From Halomonas sp. 328 (GTDB lineage: Bacteria; Pseudomonadota; Gammaproteobacteria; Pseudomonadales; Halomonadaceae), in assembly GCF_015645095.1 (NCBI RefSeq), contig NZ_JADOTW010000021.1, forward strand, positions 1 to 64,000: 64,000 nucleotides of DNA. The letters are read 5' to 3'. The position numbers and the translations under genes are program-made. The notes below the pieces were generated by a model. The model ran no database searches, had not been told where the DNA came from, and saw only the letters and a list, made by a program, of their open reading frames with translations. Below are positions 32,884 through 40,931 of this stretch, piece by piece. How positions within the stretch are numbered: position 1 is the first letter of the stretch; every line of letters begins with the position of its first letter.

Positions 32884-34596
32884 ATGATTGAGCATCTCAT
32901 CGAATGGACTCCGACCACGCTGCGAAGTCACCCTGAGCTTGCTATTTTCATCACCTTGGCGCTGGGTTACTGGGTAGGCGCAAGACAGTTTGGCTCATTC
33001 AGCCTCGGCGCAGTCACAGGAACACTACTCACCGGGATTATCGTTGGGCAGCTTGGCATCGAGATATCGGATCAGATCAAGTCGATCTTCTTTATCATGT
33101 TCCTGTTTTCCGTGGGATTCGGCGTGGGGCCACAGTTCGTCCGAGGTGTCGCTTCAGATGGCCTGCCCCAAGCGCTGTTTGCTGTCGTGGTCTGTGTGGT
33201 CATCCTTGCCTGCGTGGCGGGTGCCGCCATGGTGGCAGGGTATGGCCCAGGATTGGCGGCTGGCCTGCTGGCAGGTTCGCAAACGATTTCTGCCTCCATC
33301 GGGATCGCCACGGATGCCATGGCCCGTACCGGCATGTCGCCAGAGCAGATCGTCGCACAGGAAAACCTCATTCCTGTTGCCTATGCCATCACCTATATCT
33401 TCGGCACGGTAGGGACTGGCTGGATTCTGGCTTACCTCGGCCCGAAGCTGCTTCGCGTTGACATCGCCGCTGAGTGTGCACGATACGAGCGTGAGCACTC
33501 TGTCGGGGCCCCGGAAGGTGGCATGGAAAGCGCCTGGAACCAGCATGAAATACGGGCCTTCCGCATCCCGGCAGGCGGTCGCGTTGATGGGTTGACCGTT
33601 GCCCAGGCAGAAGCAGCGGCGGGTGAGCGGCTCTTTATCGAGGGGTTGCGACAAGATGGTCAACGCGTTCAGCCGAGCCCCGACCTGGTTCTGAAAGCAG
33701 GCGATGTGGTGGCAGTCTCCGGCCGTCGGCAAGCGCTGGTAACACTGTCCAATATGACCGAGGAAGTGGAGGATCGAGAGCTCATCGATATCCCGGTGGA
33801 GGCTGTAGACGTTCTCGTAACCGCCAAGTCCGCCAATGGGCGTCAGTTGATCGAGCTGGCACAGGAGCCCTTTGCCCGCGGGGTTTATCTGAACAGCATT
33901 CGCCGCGGATCCGCTGGCGTGGAAGTCCCGATCCTGGCCAATACCAAGCTTCACCGTGGTGACATCGTGCGCATCTCGGGCACCGCCATGCATACCGCCA
34001 GGGTAGTCGAGGCGCTAGGCTATGCTGATAGGCCCGCCACCATCACCAATATGGTTCTGGTCGGGCTAGGGATTTGCATTGGAGGGCTGATTGGCTCGCT
34101 GATCCTGCCCATTCATGGCGTACCCATCACGCTGGGCACTTCAGGCGGTGCGCTGGTAGCGGGTATTCTTCTTGGCTGGTATCGCACGGTCAATCCGAGA
34201 ATAGGCAATGTTCCGGAGTCAACGCTCTGGTTCATGAACTCGGTGGGGCTGAACGTCTTTATTGCGGTGGTGGGTATCAGCGCAGGTCCTACTTTTATAT
34301 CAGGCCTTCAGCAAGCGGGGTTTGGCATCTTCTTCGCCGGCCTTTTTGCTACCGGCATGCCTATGATACTCGCCCCGCTGATCGGTAAGTATATCTTTCG
34401 GCTTGATCCAGCAATAAACCTTGGCTGCTGCGGTGGCGCAAGGACGTCTACGGCTTCGAGTGCCATGGTATCTGAAGTTGCCAAGAGCAATGTGCCCATG
34501 CTGGGTTACACGGTTCCCTATGCGGTATCCAATACGCTGCTGACACTATGGGGGCTCGCGATTGTCCTTCTCCTTCATGTCGGGCCAGGCGGCTAA
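32884..34596 (+). CDS. AspT-family amino acid antiporter (putative glutamate/GABA exchanger)
   Basis: A 570-residue membrane protein of the aspartate:alanine antiporter family. Two hydrophobic halves (residues about 15-190 and 390-565), each with GTxxGxLxxGxxxG-like segments, flank a cytoplasmic middle carrying two TrkA-C domains (RIPAGGRVDGLTVAQAEAAA; PVEAVDVLVTAKSANGRQLI). AspT exchanges aspartate for alanine, coupling decarboxylation to proton-motive force. Beside gadB, this one most likely exchanges glutamate for GABA (inference). The ATG at 32884 has AAGGAACGAGCAAC upstream. Like gadB it is AT-richer than the surrounding genes. Confidence 0.88.
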   Translation: MIEHLIEWTPTTLRSHPELAIFITLALGYWVGARQFGSFSLGAVTGTLLTGIIVGQLGIEISDQIKSIFFIMFLFSVGFGVGPQFVRGVASDGLPQALFAVVVCVVILACVAGAAMVAGYGPGLAAGLLAGSQTISASIGIATDAMARTGMSPEQIVAQENLIPVAYAITYIFGTVGTGWILAYLGPKLLRVDIAAECARYEREHSVGAPEGGMESAWNQHEIRAFRIPAGGRVDGLTVAQAEAAAGERLFIEGLRQDGQRVQPSPDLVLKAGDVVAVSGRRQALVTLSNMTEEVEDRELIDIPVEAVDVLVTAKSANGRQLIELAQEPFARGVYLNSIRRGSAGVEVPILANTKLHRGDIVRISGTAMHTARVVEALGYADRPATITNMVLVGLGICIGGLIGSLILPIHGVPITLGTSGGALVAGILLGWYRTVNPRIGNVPESTLWFMNSVGLNVFIAVVGISAGPTFISGLQQAGFGIFFAGLFATGMPMILAPLIGKYIFRLDPAINLGCCGGARTSTASSAMVSEVAKSNVPMLGYTVPYAVSNTLLTLWGLAIVLLLHVGPGG

Positions 34597-34639
34597 GGCG
34601 TAAATAGGTAATAGGCAATCGGCAACAACTCCGCAGTCA

Positions 34640-34695
34640 GGGGCAGACGCCTGGCGAAACGGCCGGTTCAGGCCGCTTGGCGAGGCGCCCGCCCC
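34640..34695 (-). promoter_or_regulatory. Hairpin spanning the arfA stop codon
   Basis: On the minus strand GGGGC...GCGCCT...AAGCGGCC folds onto GGCCGTTT...AGGCGT...GCCCC, with the TGA in the loop and one 4x4 internal loop. E. coli arfA carries an equivalent structure, cut by RNase III or acting as a terminator so that the mRNA lacks a stop codon and ArfA output depends on tmRNA failure. Confidence 0.65.
34644..34676. repeat. Right 33-bp direct repeat of the gad islet (arfA 3' end)
   Basis: Direct copy of 31033-31065 with two mismatches. It includes the last codons and stop of arfA and half of its hairpin, as expected of an attachment site at a gene's 3' end. Confidence 0.75.
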
Positions 34696-34805
34696 TTGCG
34701 TGAGTAGCTGCCCTTGCCCTTCTTGGGGGTCTCGCGCCGCTGCTTGAACAGCGGGGTGCGTAGCGCGGCCTTGAGGGCGTTATCGCGAATCTTGCCGGTC
34801 TTCAT
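34668..34805 (-). CDS. arfA: Alternative ribosome-rescue factor ArfA
   Basis: A 45-residue basic protein, too short for routine gene finding. It reads [40 protein letters not shown] and PRQAA. The pattern K-x-x-(I)-(R/K)-DNA-x-x-A-L...PLF+QR...KKGKGSY-x-RKG is that of ArfA, which rescues stalled ribosomes together with RF2 when trans-translation fails. AAGGAGTGTTCCG precedes the ATG at 34805. A hairpin spans the stop codon, the hallmark of the arfA autoregulatory switch. Its 3' end is duplicated at the far end of the gad islet. Confidence 0.85.
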   Translation of the reverse strand: MKTGKIRDNALKAALRTPLFKQRRETPKKGKGSYSRKGRAPRQAA

Positions 34806-34900
34806 CGGAACACTCCTTGGACGTCACAGGAGGCGAACACCGCCTCCCGGCGCCTCTATGACTGGCACCGCGCCCGGGGGTTCCCTCTTCTCGTGCCGAA

Positions 34901-35821
34901 TCAGGCCTCGGCCAACCGAGCCTCGGCGAGCGCCTTGAGGCTCGCCCGGCTCGCCGCCATCCGCACCACGCTGCCCACGACGATCAGGCAGGGCGAGGGC
35001 AGTGGCTCGGCCGCCAACTTCGCGGGCATCTCAGCCAGGGTGCCGATCAGCGCCCGCTGCTCGGGCAGGCTGGCATTGGCCACCAACATGATCGGCCAGT
35101 CGTCGGGCAGGCCGGCGCCGCGCAGCCCGTCGCAGATCGCCTCGACCTTGGCCAGGCCCATATAGAACACCAGGGTCTCGTCACGACGCGCCAGCGCCGC
35201 CCAGTCGGGCTCGCCGTCGGCGCGGCACAGCTGGGCGGTGACCAGGCGCAGCTGCTGGGCATGGGCCCGGTCGGTGAGCGGGATGCCCATGCCGGCGCAG
35301 GCCGCCGAGGCGGCGGTGATGCCGGGCACGATCTCGGTGGGCACCCCCGCCGCATCCAGGGCGGCGAGCTCCTCGCCCATGCGCCCGAAGACCCCGGGGT
35401 CGCCGCCCTTGAGGCGTACCACCGACTTGCCCTGCCCCGCCAGTTCCACCAGCAGCTCGCCGATCTCCGCCTGGGGCACGCTATGGTGGCCACTCGCCTT
35501 GCCCACATAGTAGCGCTCCCGGTGGGCAGGAATCAGCGCCAGCACCTCATCCCCCACCAAGCGGTCATAGACCACCGCATCGGCCTCGCCCAGCAGGCGG
35601 GCAGCCCTGAGGGTCAGCAGCTCCGCCGCGCCGCTGCCGGCCCCCACCAGGTAGACGCTGCCGGGGCGACAGTCACCGCCCAGGGCCGTGCCCTTCCGGT
35701 GATCCGCGCCATCGGTCCGCCAGGGAGCGGGGGCACCGATCAACCGCGCCAGGCCGCGCAGCGGCGCCAGCAGGGCGTACCATAAGGCGCGAGTCTTGAG
35801 GGTCTGATTCAGGGTTCGCAT
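34901..35821 (-). CDS. cobA: Uroporphyrinogen-III C-methyltransferase
   Basis: A 306-residue SUMT that methylates uroporphyrinogen III to precorrin-2 for siroheme, the cofactor of NirB. Motifs: VYLVGAGSGAAELLTLRAAR, YYVGKASGHHSVPQ, VVRLKGGDPGVFGRMGEE, PGITAASAACAGMGIPLTDR and FYMGLAK. An extra 50-residue N-terminal stretch precedes the catalytic domain. The ATG at 35821 has GGAGAAGGCCCC upstream and overlaps the nasA 3' end by 13 bp, so the two genes are cotranscribed. This supplies siroheme under the same nitrogen control. Confidence 0.92.
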   Translation of the reverse strand: MRTLNQTLKTRALWYALLAPLRGLARLIGAPAPWRTDGADHRKGTALGGDCRPGSVYLVGAGSGAAELLTLRAARLLGEADAVVYDRLVGDEVLALIPAHRERYYVGKASGHHSVPQAEIGELLVELAGQGKSVVRLKGGDPGVFGRMGEELAALDAAGVPTEIVPGITAASAACAGMGIPLTDRAHAQQLRLVTAQLCRADGEPDWAALARRDETLVFYMGLAKVEAICDGLRGAGLPDDWPIMLVANASLPEQRALIGTLAEMPAKLAAEPLPSPCLIVVGSVVRMAASRASLKALAEARLAEA

Positions 35822-38541
35822 GGGGCCTTCTCCTCCGCGGCACACGCCGTGCGGTGCTCTTCGATCAGAGACTTGAGTTCGGGAATGCAGCTGCCGCACT
35901 GGGTGCCGCAGGCCAGCCGGGCGCCCAGCGCCTCGACGCTGATATCACCGCCGCGGATCGCCGCGACGATCGCCTTCTGGCCCACCTGGTGGCAGCTGCA
36001 CACCACCGGTCCGCTATCGGCGGCGCCATCGTCGCAACCGGCCAGCAGGCGGCGCCGGCGTTCGGGGGCCAGGGCCTCGCCGCGGGCGGCCTCGGCGAAA
36101 CGTTCATCGAGCCAGGCCAGCCCCGGCAGCTCCGCCGGGGGGCCCACCATCAGCCACCAGCGCAGGCGTCCGTCCTCGATCCCGGCGGCGCGCAGCCGAC
36201 CACCGGTGGGATCGTCGAGCCACAGCGCCGGGGCCACCGGCAGCTCGCGCGTCACCCAGGCCAGCCAGTCGCGACCGGCGCTCTCGGGGGCCCCGGCCAG
36301 TTGCCAGCGCTGGCCATGGGCCAGGGGGATACGCGCCCAGTAGGCGGCCTCCGTGCACCAGCCGGGCGTCACCGCCAGGTCATCGGCCACCAGCAGGGTC
36401 GCCTCCCAGGCGACGGCCAGGGGCTCGAGGGCCACGGCGCCATGCTTGGACTCGGGCTGGCCGGAGACGGGATCGAGGTGGGCCTCCAGCAGGCTGCCCA
36501 TACGCGCGTTCCCGCTGAAGCGATCACTCCAGTGCATGGGCACGAATACCTCGCCACGGCGCTGCCCCTTGGTGAGCCGCACCCGGCCCAGGTAGTCGCC
36601 GCCGGCACCACGCAGCCGGGCCAGTTGCTGGTCACCGACGCCCAGCGCCAGGGCATCCTCGGGGGTGATCTCGATAAAGGGCTCGGCGCGGTGATTCATC
36701 AGCCGCGGCGCCCGGGCGGTGCGGGTCATGGTGTGCCACTGATCGCGGATGCGCCCGGTATTGAGGCGCAGCGGCCGCGCCTCGCAGAGCGCCTGCTCGG
36801 GGGCCCGCGGGCGCACCGGGATCAGCCTGGCCAGGCCATCCGGGGTGGCGAAGCGACCATCCTCGAAGAGCCGGGCGGTGCCCTGGGGCGCGGCGGTGGT
36901 GACCGGCCACTGGATGGGCGCCAGGGCGTCGTAGGCGGCGCGATCGAGCCCGGCCAGCGCGGAGATATCGAATAGCCGCTCGCCCGGGGTGCCGGGAAGG
37001 TTCTCGAAGCCGGAGAGCCGGGCGTGCTCGTCGAAGATTTCGCAAGGATGCGAGTAGTCGAAGGCCTCGCCATAACCCAGGCGATGCGCCACCTGGGTGA
37101 TGATCCACCAGTCGTGCTTCGCCTCCCCCGGCGGCGGCAACAGGCCGCGCTGGCGGGAGATACGCCGTTCGGAGTTGGTCACGGTGCCATTCTTCTCCGA
37201 CCAGCTCGATGCCGGCAGCACGATATCCGCATAGGCCAGCAGGTCGGTATCGGCCATGCACTCGGAGACGATCACCAGCGGACACTTCTCGAGTGCCGCC
37301 CGCACCCGATCGGCTCGGGGCAGGCTGACCGCCGGGTTGGTGGCCATGATCCATAGCGCCCGGACCTCGCCCCGCTCGATGGCCTCGAAGAGTTCCACCG
37401 CCTTGTGGCCGGGGCCCTCGGGCAGGGTCGGGGTCAGCGACCCGGTGGTCCAGAAGCGGGTCACCCGGTCGAGGGCGCCCGGGGTGTGGTAGTCCATATG
37501 GGCGGCCAGTTGGTTGGCCAGGCCGCCCACCTCGCGGCCGCCCATGGCGTTGGGCTGGCCGGTGATGGAGAAGGGCCCGGCCCCGGGCAGGCCGAGCTTG
37601 CCGCCGGCCAGGTGGCAATTGATGATGGCGTTGCACTTGTCGGTGCCGCTGGAGGACTGGTTGACCCCCTGGGAGTAGAGGGTCACCACATGCAGCTGGC
37701 TGGCGAACCAGTAGTAGAAGGTCTCCAGGCGCTCCGGGTCCAGGTCGCAGTCGGCGGCAATGGCCTCCACCGAGGCATCGTCTTCCCGGGCCGCGGCCAG
37801 GACCTCGTCGAACCCCTGGGTGTGCTGCGCCAGGTAGACCCGGTCGAGCTTGCCCTTGTCGGCCATCCAGGCCAGCAGGCCGGTGAACAGCCGGGCGTCG
37901 CTGCCGGGTTTGAGGCCCAGGTAGAGGTCGGCGATCTCGCAGCTGTCGGTGACCCGGGGATCGATCACCACCACCCGCATCAAGGGGTTGCGGGTCTTGG
38001 CCACCTTGAGGCGCTGGTAGAGCACCGGGTGGTTCCAGGCCAGGTTGGAGCCCACCAGCACCACCAGCTCGGCCTCCTCCAGGTCTTCGTAGCTGCAGGG
38101 CACGGCGTCGGCGCCCAGGCTGCGCTTGTAAGCGGCCACCGCCGAGGCCATGCAGAGCCGCGAGTTGGTGTCCAGGTGGGGGGTGCCGAGGAAGCCCTTG
38201 AAGAGCTTGTTGGCGGCGTAATAGTCCTCGGTGAGCAATTGCCCGGAGAGGTAGGCCGCCACCGCGCCGTCGCCGTGCTCGCGACGGGTCGCCGCCAGGC
38301 GCTCGGCCACGGCGTCGAGCGCCGTCTCCCAGTCCACCTCGGCGCCATCGACCCGGGGACGGGTCAGGCGCCCCCGGTGGCCGAGGGTCTCGTGGAGGGC
38401 CGAGCCCTTGACGCAGAGGCGGCCATAGTTGGCCGGATGCTCGCTGTCGCCGCTGACGCCGACGATCCGCTCGCCCTCCAGCTCCGCCACGACGCCGCAG
38501 CCGACGCCGCAGTACGGACAGGTGGTTCGCGCCTGATGCAT
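35809..38541 (-). CDS. nasA: Assimilatory nitrate reductase catalytic subunit
   Basis: A 910-residue cytoplasmic molybdoenzyme reducing nitrate to nitrite. The N-terminal [4Fe-4S] cysteines are in TCPYCGVGCGVV with RLCVKGSAL; molybdopterin motifs include NSRLCMASAVAAYKRSLGAD, SNLAWNHP and GREVGGLANQLAAHMDY. The C-terminus carries a BFD-type [2Fe-2S] domain (VVCSCHQVG...CGTQCGSC), an electron-entry domain found in NAD(P)H-linked NasA/NarB. Its FAD partner is probably the protein encoded at 40995. It is transcribed from a sigma-54 promoter through a terminator-bearing leader and is cotranscribed with cobA. Confidence 0.95.
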   Translation of the reverse strand: MHQARTTCPYCGVGCGVVAELEGERIVGVSGDSEHPANYGRLCVKGSALHETLGHRGRLTRPRVDGAEVDWETALDAVAERLAATRREHGDGAVAAYLSGQLLTEDYYAANKLFKGFLGTPHLDTNSRLCMASAVAAYKRSLGADAVPCSYEDLEEAELVVLVGSNLAWNHPVLYQRLKVAKTRNPLMRVVVIDPRVTDSCEIADLYLGLKPGSDARLFTGLLAWMADKGKLDRVYLAQHTQGFDEVLAAAREDDASVEAIAADCDLDPERLETFYYWFASQLHVVTLYSQGVNQSSSGTDKCNAIINCHLAGGKLGLPGAGPFSITGQPNAMGGREVGGLANQLAAHMDYHTPGALDRVTRFWTTGSLTPTLPEGPGHKAVELFEAIERGEVRALWIMATNPAVSLPRADRVRAALEKCPLVIVSECMADTDLLAYADIVLPASSWSEKNGTVTNSERRISRQRGLLPPPGEAKHDWWIITQVAHRLGYGEAFDYSHPCEIFDEHARLSGFENLPGTPGERLFDISALAGLDRAAYDALAPIQWPVTTAAPQGTARLFEDGRFATPDGLARLIPVRPRAPEQALCEARPLRLNTGRIRDQWHTMTRTARAPRLMNHRAEPFIEITPEDALALGVGDQQLARLRGAGGDYLGRVRLTKGQRRGEVFVPMHWSDRFSGNARMGSLLEAHLDPVSGQPESKHGAVALEPLAVAWEATLLVADDLAVTPGWCTEAAYWARIPLAHGQRWQLAGAPESAGRDWLAWVTRELPVAPALWLDDPTGGRLRAAGIEDGRLRWWLMVGPPAELPGLAWLDERFAEAARGEALAPERRRRLLAGCDDGAADSGPVVCSCHQVGQKAIVAAIRGGDISVEALGARLACGTQCGSCIPELKSLIEEHRTACAAEEKAPCEP

Positions 38542-38557
38542 AGGTTTGCCTCTTGAA

Positions 38558-38612
38558 ACGACGATGGCGCCCTCCCTCGGCCGCTAGGCCGTGGGCAGGA
38601 CGCCATTGTCGT
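38558..38612 (-). terminator. Leader terminator/attenuator of nasA
   Basis: On the minus strand ACGAC-A-ATGGCG...CC pairs with GG...CGCCAT-C-GTCGT, capped by GGCC-TAGC-GGCC, followed by TTTC and the nasA start 15 nt on. The 5' arm (38602-38607) is also the hexaloop of hairpin P2, so P2 and the terminator exclude each other. Confidence 0.65.
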
Positions 38613-38654
38613 GTTCGCTGAACTGCTGCTATCAATAGGACCGCCATTGGTCCC
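38596..38654 (-). promoter_or_regulatory. Tandem ANTAR-target hairpins in the nasA leader
   Basis: P1: GGACC-AATGGC-GGTCC at 38653-38638. P2: CA-C-GAC-AATGGC-GTC-C-TG at 38613-38596. Both loops are hexanucleotides with A1 and G4, the known requirement for ANTAR binding, and are identical. P2 overlaps the terminator 5' arm. Confidence 0.7.
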
Positions 38655-38670
38655 GGGTTACCTCGATTAA

Positions 38671-38686
38671 AGCAAGCCCTGTGCCA
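38671..38686 (-). promoter_or_regulatory. Sigma-54 promoter of nasA-cobA
   Basis: Minus-strand TGGCACAGGGCTTGCT: full -24 TGGCAC and -12 TTGCT with 10 bp between GG and GC. Predicted start near 38660, just before P1. Confidence 0.8.
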
Positions 38687-38805
38687 TGCTCACGCTAGCA
38701 ACTAGCAAGTTATTGATTATTCAATTTTTATCTATGGAGAAGCCGGTCCCGCCCGGCGCCCCCGCGATACCCCACGCACCATAAGAAGGCACCTTCAGGC
38801 GTGAC

Positions 38806-38822
38806 TGCACCCCGGCGGCGCA
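38806..38822. promoter_or_regulatory. NtrC-like site between nasA and nasT
   Basis: TGCACCCCGGCGGCGCA matches TGCACC-N5-GGTGCA with one mismatch. It lies between two divergent sigma-54 promoters and could serve both. The rest of the 595-bp gap holds repeat copy B and no gene. Confidence 0.5.
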
Positions 38823-38885
38823 GGCCGAGGGTGGCTCATTCCAGTACGGGCCATCGACGAGCCGCCTGGAGGCCGATGCCCTCCC

Positions 38886-39056
38886 TCGGGTTATCGCCGC
38901 CGAGTTGATGAGGGGCGCTGGGGGCAGGATGGAGCGGGGGTTTTTTGCCAGGGATGGCAAAAGTAGCGCCCAGGGAGGGGTTTACAGCGCCCCGCGATGG
39001 CCTGCCCCCAGGGTAGCCCCGGGCTGCCTGCAAGAGGCCTGCGACAGCGATAGCCC
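38886..39056 (-). repeat. Interspersed palindromic repeat, copy B
   Basis: Reverse-orientation copy. Core 38910-39020; outer arms GGGTTATCGC (38886-38895) and GCGATAGCCC (39047-39056). Central hairpin TTTTGCCA/TGGCAAAA. It ends 29 bp upstream of the nasT sigma-54 promoter. Confidence 0.88.
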
Positions 39057-39084
39057 CATTTTCCCTCTCCCGATCCCCGGACAA

Positions 39085-39101
39085 TTGGAACGTTTCTTGC
39101 T
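39085..39101 (+). promoter_or_regulatory. Sigma-54 promoter of nasT-nasS
   Basis: TTGGAACGTTTCTTGCT: GG and GC 10 bp apart, one deviation from TTGGCACG-N4-TTGCT. Predicted start near 39112, 25 nt before the nasT ATG. Confidence 0.75.
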
Positions 39102-39136
39102 TAGGCATAAGACCTGATCTTCCAGCGAGTCCCGTT

Positions 39137-39736
39137 ATGTCCCCACCCACCTCCCTGAAGATATTGCTGGTCGACGACGAAGTGGTGCGCGCCGCCATGG
39201 TCGAGGAGGCCCTGACCCACGAGGGGCACCGGGTGATCTGCCGCCTGACCAGCCCCGCCAGCCTCAACGAGATGGTTGCTCGCCATGCCCCCGATGTGGT
39301 GATCATCGACATGGAGTCCCCGGATCGGGACACCCTGGACAGCATGGCGCTGCTCAACCGCGAGAACCCCCGCCCGGTGGTCTTCTTCGCCGACCAGCAC
39401 GACCCGGAGACCCTCCAGGCCGCCCTCAAGGTCGGGGTCAGCGCCTATGTGGTGGACGGCCTGGTGCCCGGCCGGGTCAAGCCGATCATCGAGGTGGCCA
39501 TCGCCCGCTTCGACGCCTTCCAGTCGCTACGCCGCGAGCTGGACAAGACCCGCAACCAGCTCAGCGAGCGCAAGCGCATCGAGCGCGCCAAGGGACTGCT
39601 GATGAAGCATCAAAATACCGACGAGGAGCAGGCCTACCGCATGCTGCGCAAGCTGGCCATGGACCGTGGCCAGCGTCTCGCCCAGGTGGCCGACAACGTC
39701 ATCGATATCCTCGAACGCCTGGAGAACGGCCTATGA
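39137..39736 (+). CDS. nasT: NasT: ANTAR antiterminator for nitrate assimilation
   Basis: A 199-residue response-regulator-like protein. A receiver domain (ILLVDDEVVRAAMVEEAL; Asp in VVIIDMES) is followed by a coiled coil (LRRELDKTRNQLSERKRIER) and a C-terminal ANTAR domain (AKGLLMKHQNTDEEQAYRML). ANTAR domains bind paired hexaloop RNA hairpins and prevent intrinsic termination. In Azotobacter and Pseudomonas, NasS holds NasT inactive until nitrate binds. ATGA overlap with nasS supports a stoichiometric pair. Likely targets are the nasA and nasB leaders, and perhaps narK. Confidence 0.93.
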   Translation: MSPPTSLKILLVDDEVVRAAMVEEALTHEGHRVICRLTSPASLNEMVARHAPDVVIIDMESPDRDTLDSMALLNRENPRPVVFFADQHDPETLQAALKVGVSAYVVDGLVPGRVKPIIEVAIARFDAFQSLRRELDKTRNQLSERKRIERAKGLLMKHQNTDEEQAYRMLRKLAMDRGQRLAQVADNVIDILERLENGL

Positions 39737-40818
39737 CCTTCCTACCGGATGCCGAACGTCCCGACCTGACCCTGGGCTTCGTGCCGCTGCTGGACTCTGC
39801 CCTGCTGGTGATCGCCCGGGAGGCGGGCTTCTTCGCCGACCAGGGCCTGGACGTGACCCTGGCCCGCCAGAACACCTGGTCGACCCTGCGCGACAAGGTG
39901 GCCGCCGGCCTGCTCGACGGCGCCCAGATGCTCGCCCCCCTGCCGCTGGCCATGAGCCTGGGGCTGGGCCGGGCCCCCTGCGAGACCCTGGCCCCGGTGA
40001 CCCTGTCCCGCAACGGCAACGCCCTGGTGCTCTCCGAGCGCCTCGCCGAGGCCAGCCACGCCCACCTGGCGGTGGACCCGGCACGCAGCGCCCAGGCCCT
40101 GGCCGCGGCCCTGCCGACGCTGTCCCGCCCACCGCGGCTGGCCATGGTCTACCCCTACTCCTGCCAGCACTATCAGCTGCGCCACTGGCTCGACCTGGGC
40201 GGCCTCGACCCGGACCGCGACGTCGAGCTGGTAGTGCTGCCGCCGCCGCGCATGGTGGATGCCATGGAGGCCGGGGAGATCGACGGCTTCTGTGTCGGCG
40301 AGCCCTGGGGCAGCCTGGCCCAGCACCGGGGCGCGGGGCGCATCGTCGCCACCGGCGCCCAGCTGTGGCCGGAGGCCCCGGAGAAGGTGCTGGGAGTGAC
40401 CCGCTCCTGGGCGCGCTGCTATCCGACCACCCTGGCCCGGCTGATCGCCGCCCTGCACCAGGCCAGCGACTGGCTGGCGGCGGATCCTGGCCATGCCCGG
40501 CGCACCCTGGAGTGGCTGGCCCTGCCCCCCTACCTGGATCGCTCGGTGGCCCACCTCTCGCGGCTGCCCCTCAACGAGACGCCGATTCGCCAGCGTTTGT
40601 GCGGCAGTGAGGTACTGCGCCCCGATCCCGAGAGCGCCGCCGGCTTCGCCGAGCACCTGGACCAGGCCCTGCGCCGGGAGGGGCGGCGCCTGGACCTGGC
40701 CAGCCTGCGCACCTGCCATGACCCCGTGCATTACGACGCGGCCCTGCACCAGGCCGGTGCAGAGGACGCCAAAGGTGGCGCGTCCCCGGATCCACAGCCG
40801 AATAGCAACCCTATGTAA
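39733..40818 (+). CDS. nasS: NasS: nitrate sensor (NrtA/CmpA fold)
   Basis: A 361-residue soluble protein of the NrtA/CmpA substrate-binding family without a signal peptide or lipobox, so cytoplasmic, as expected of NasS. Segments include DLTLGFVPLLDSALLVIARE, NTWSTLRDKVAAGLLDGAQM, AMVYPYSCQHYQLRHWLDLG and DGFCVGEPWGSLA. It binds nitrate and in its absence sequesters NasT. It overlaps nasT by four bases. A perfect TGCACC-N5-GGTGCA palindrome lies within its 3' coding region. Confidence 0.92.
   Translation: MTFLPDAERPDLTLGFVPLLDSALLVIAREAGFFADQGLDVTLARQNTWSTLRDKVAAGLLDGAQMLAPLPLAMSLGLGRAPCETLAPVTLSRNGNALVLSERLAEASHAHLAVDPARSAQALAAALPTLSRPPRLAMVYPYSCQHYQLRHWLDLGGLDPDRDVELVVLPPPRMVDAMEAGEIDGFCVGEPWGSLAQHRGAGRIVATGAQLWPEAPEKVLGVTRSWARCYPTTLARLIAALHQASDWLAADPGHARRTLEWLALPPYLDRSVAHLSRLPLNETPIRQRLCGSEVLRPDPESAAGFAEHLDQALRREGRRLDLASLRTCHDPVHYDAALHQAGAEDAKGGASPDPQPNSNPM
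40745..40761. promoter_or_regulatory. Perfect NtrC-type site upstream of the nasB leader
   Basis: TGCACCAGGCCGGTGCA equals the NtrC consensus TGCACC-N5-GGTGCA. It lies inside nasS, about 110 bp upstream of a sigma-54-like element at 40850-40864 (TTGGCCGGGTTCTTGA; -12 has GA instead of GC). Confidence 0.55.
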
Positions 40819-40880
40819 TCACGTAAAAAATCGTCTTACCCCGGCATCTTGGCCGGGTTCTTGAAGGTTCTTGATCAGCA

Positions 40881-40931
40881 CGGGGCATCAACGGCGATCG
40901 CCCCGACAGGATTCAGACAACGGCGTCTTCC
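40881..40931 (+). promoter_or_regulatory. Tandem ANTAR-target hairpins in the nasB leader
   Basis: P1: CGGGGCATC-AACGGC-GAT(C)GCCCCG at 40881-40905, with one bulged C. P2: AGAC-AACGGC-GTCT near 40915-40928, extendable by GGA/TCC. Both hexaloops are AACGGC (A1, G4). P2 uses the first bases of the terminator 5' arm. Confidence 0.72.

Noticed and set aside
40840-40857. Hairpin CCCGGC-ATCTTG-GCCGGG as ANTAR P1
   Set aside because: Loop position 4 is T, not G, and it overlaps the candidate sigma-54 promoter; the AACGGC hairpins downstream fit better. It might be a weak nasS terminator.
40868-40891. FNR-like TTGAT...ATCAA in the nasB leader
   Set aside because: The half-sites are separated by far more than four bases and lie within hairpin P1.
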